Assembly (NCBI RefSeq): GCF_018294505.1
Contig: NC_057795.1
Span: 230,372,643-230,436,642 of the forward strand
DNA from: Triticum aestivum
Taxonomy: Eukaryota; Streptophyta; Magnoliopsida; Poales; Poaceae
DNA length: 64,000 nucleotides
Direction of reading: 5' to 3'
Position numbers and translations under genes: made by a program. Below the pieces are notes generated by a model. That model was not told the DNA's origin. It was given only the letters and a program-made list of their open reading frames with translations, and did not search any database. This document shows positions 62,623 through 64,000 of this stretch, one piece after another (position 1 is the first letter of the stretch; each line of letters begins with the position of its first letter).

Positions 62623-64000
62623 CACTACAAAAAATACAATTCTATGATGATATGTGTTTGTCACAGTAGGTCGCGTTTTCTGTCATGCATGTACATCCAT
62701 GACCATTTTATGACATAATCAAGAGAGTCATACCTGTGCTGTCGTAGAAGTGTTCCATGACATTACCAAAATTATCATCACAGAAGTGTCCACATCCATG
62801 ATGATAAATCGCGCGTCACAGATGTGCTTTCGTCAAGGGTGACAGACACGTGGCATCCACCGTAACGGAACGCCATTAAGCTATCGTGTCCGGTTTTGGA
62901 TCTGATAACCCGTTAACAGCCCCGACCAATAGGGATTTTCCACGTGTAAAATCATCATTGTCTGGAGGAAACACGTGTCAGCTCACCGTTGGGACAGATG
63001 TCATCCACTCCTTGGACCCAAGGTGCCTATGATACATCGACACGTGGCACGGCCCAACAGAGGCCCATTCCTATGAAAAGGCCAGCCCGTTTGACTTGTT
63101 CAAAAGGTGGCGGGCCATCCCATGGAAAGCCTGTTAACGGCATGTTTGCATATAGCCCATTTACAGCCCGCGAACCCAGGGCCCGTTACGATCTCTCCGA
63201 ATTAGGCCCAGTAGCGTCATCTGGGCTGTCCAATATGATTCCATCCCATTTTAACTTCCGGCCCATGTATGGCCCATGACTTCTTTCGGCCCATATGAGG
63301 CCCTTTATAACTCTTGGCCCATTAACAGCCCGTGGTGAAACTGGCCCATAATGAACAGTGTATCATTTTATACTCATTAAGGGCCCATTATTCCATTGGG
63401 CCGTTTCCAGCCCAAGTTATCTTTCGGCCTTCTCAGGGCCCATTTATTCTTGGTCTCATTTCTAGCATTTGGTTACTTACGGCCCGTTACTATGATTTTC
63501 TGTTTGTGGGCCAAATTCAGCCCGTCATTACAGTTGGCCCGTTTGTGGCTCATTAATACACTAAACCGTTTTCATGTAAAAAAACGTTGGGCTGTTTTCA
63601 TATAGTTATCAAATACGGCCTATTAACGACCCATTATGGTCCACGAATAGTATGGCCCATGATTGGCGAAATGATGATACGCCCCGTAGAAGGCCTATGG
63701 ATCCTACGGCCCATAAAAGGCCCATGGATCGTACGGCCGGTAGAAGGCCCATGGATGGTATGACCCTTAGAAGGCCCATGGAAGCTACGGCCCATAGAAG
63801 GCCAATGGATCCTACGACCCGTAGAAGGCCCATGGATCATACGGCCCGCAGGAGGCCCATGGTTACAACAGTCTGTGTGTTGCCATGATTATTTTGGCCT
63901 AGTTACCAAATTTAAGCTATTGTAGCCACTAGAAAAACACAGAAAAGAACTGCAGTGACTACAAGCAAACAACTAAACAAGACAATAAGGTAATAAATAA
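62623..64000 (+). mobile_element. CACTA transposon end, continues beyond the window
   Basis: Begins CACTACAAAAAATAC at 62623, the conserved terminus of CACTA (En/Spm, DTC) elements, with AAA before it. The next 380 bp (TGATGATATGTGTTTGTCAC, AGTAGGTCGCGTTTTCTGTC) look like a Triticeae CACTA family as I recall it. Subterminal GGCCCAT/GGCCCGT motifs recur from about 63050 to 63560 in both orientations, as expected for transposase-binding subterminal repeats. No transposase in the window. Confidence 0.8.
63685..63873 (+). repeat. 27-bp tandem repeat, seven copies, in the CACTA element
   Basis: Units of the form CGTAGAAGGCCCATGGATCC + TACGGCC. The first begins at 63685; seven units occupy about 189 bp, with one to six changes each. 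Because 27 is a multiple of three, one frame stays open and gives a 9-residue periodic peptide (RRPMD-TA). This is not taken as a protein. Confidence 0.85.

Noticed and set aside
63685..63873. CRISPR-like array
   Set aside because: Units are contiguous tandem repeats without spacers, within a plant CACTA transposon.

Overview
The window is plant intergenic DNA of Triticeae type (wheat, Aegilops or barley). Nearly all of it is nested LTR retrotransposons, with Stowaway-type MITEs, a LINE relic, a CACTA transposon end and short stretches of older DNA between them. This rests on intact LTR pairs with 5-bp target site duplications (TSDs), on primer-binding and polypurine sites, on retroelement protein motifs, and on LTR sequences that look familiar from wheat and barley repeats. 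I see no intact host gene, no rRNA or tRNA gene, and nothing bacterial.

Left block (1-28091). Element A (992-26011, minus strand, TSD CAGAC) is a Tat-type Ty3/gypsy element. It carries gag, a protease-like domain, a shortened reverse transcriptase (RT) remnant, and an extra antisense gene (aORF) near its 3' LTR. Element B (2521-11537, plus strand, TSD GTGAT) belongs to the same family and sits inside A's aORF. Element D (16519-23172, minus strand, TSD GAGGA) is Athila/Sabrina-like by resemblance and splits A's gag from its protease. Inside D, a deletion joins D's 3' internal region to the 3' end of another retroelement, E (about 20699-22194). A lies in older DNA that ends at 28091 like an LTR and contains a degenerate array with a 155-bp period.

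Middle spacer (28092-33449). It holds Stowaway-like MITEs, a duplicated segment flanking a 5'-truncated LINE that keeps the end of an RNase H domain, a 355-bp tandem duplication, and one candidate promoter/leader on the minus strand.

Right block (33450-57000). Element C (33455-56995, plus strand, TSD ATATG) is a fuller Tat-type gypsy element. It has gag, protease, RT with YMDD, RNase H and integrase, all broken by stops and frameshifts. An antisense aORF with its own TATA box encodes what reads as a B3-type DNA-binding domain. C's 3' LTR is split by a large retrotransposon derivative (LARD, 44546-56688, minus strand) with two nearly identical LTRs of about 4.08 kb and a short internal region holding only a decayed pol. 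A short polyA-tailed insertion lies in the same LTR.

Right flank (57001-64000). There is a possible Helitron 3' end, a gene-like region built of repeated exon-like modules (about 58600-62620), and a CACTA transposon entering at 62623 and running off the window, with a 27-bp tandem repeat near its end.

No gene here looks functional. The points of most interest are the antisense accessory genes of the Tat elements (a B3-like one in C; an intron-bearing, coiled-coil one in A and B), the RT deletion shared by A and B, and the young LARD that must have been moved by proteins from elsewhere.
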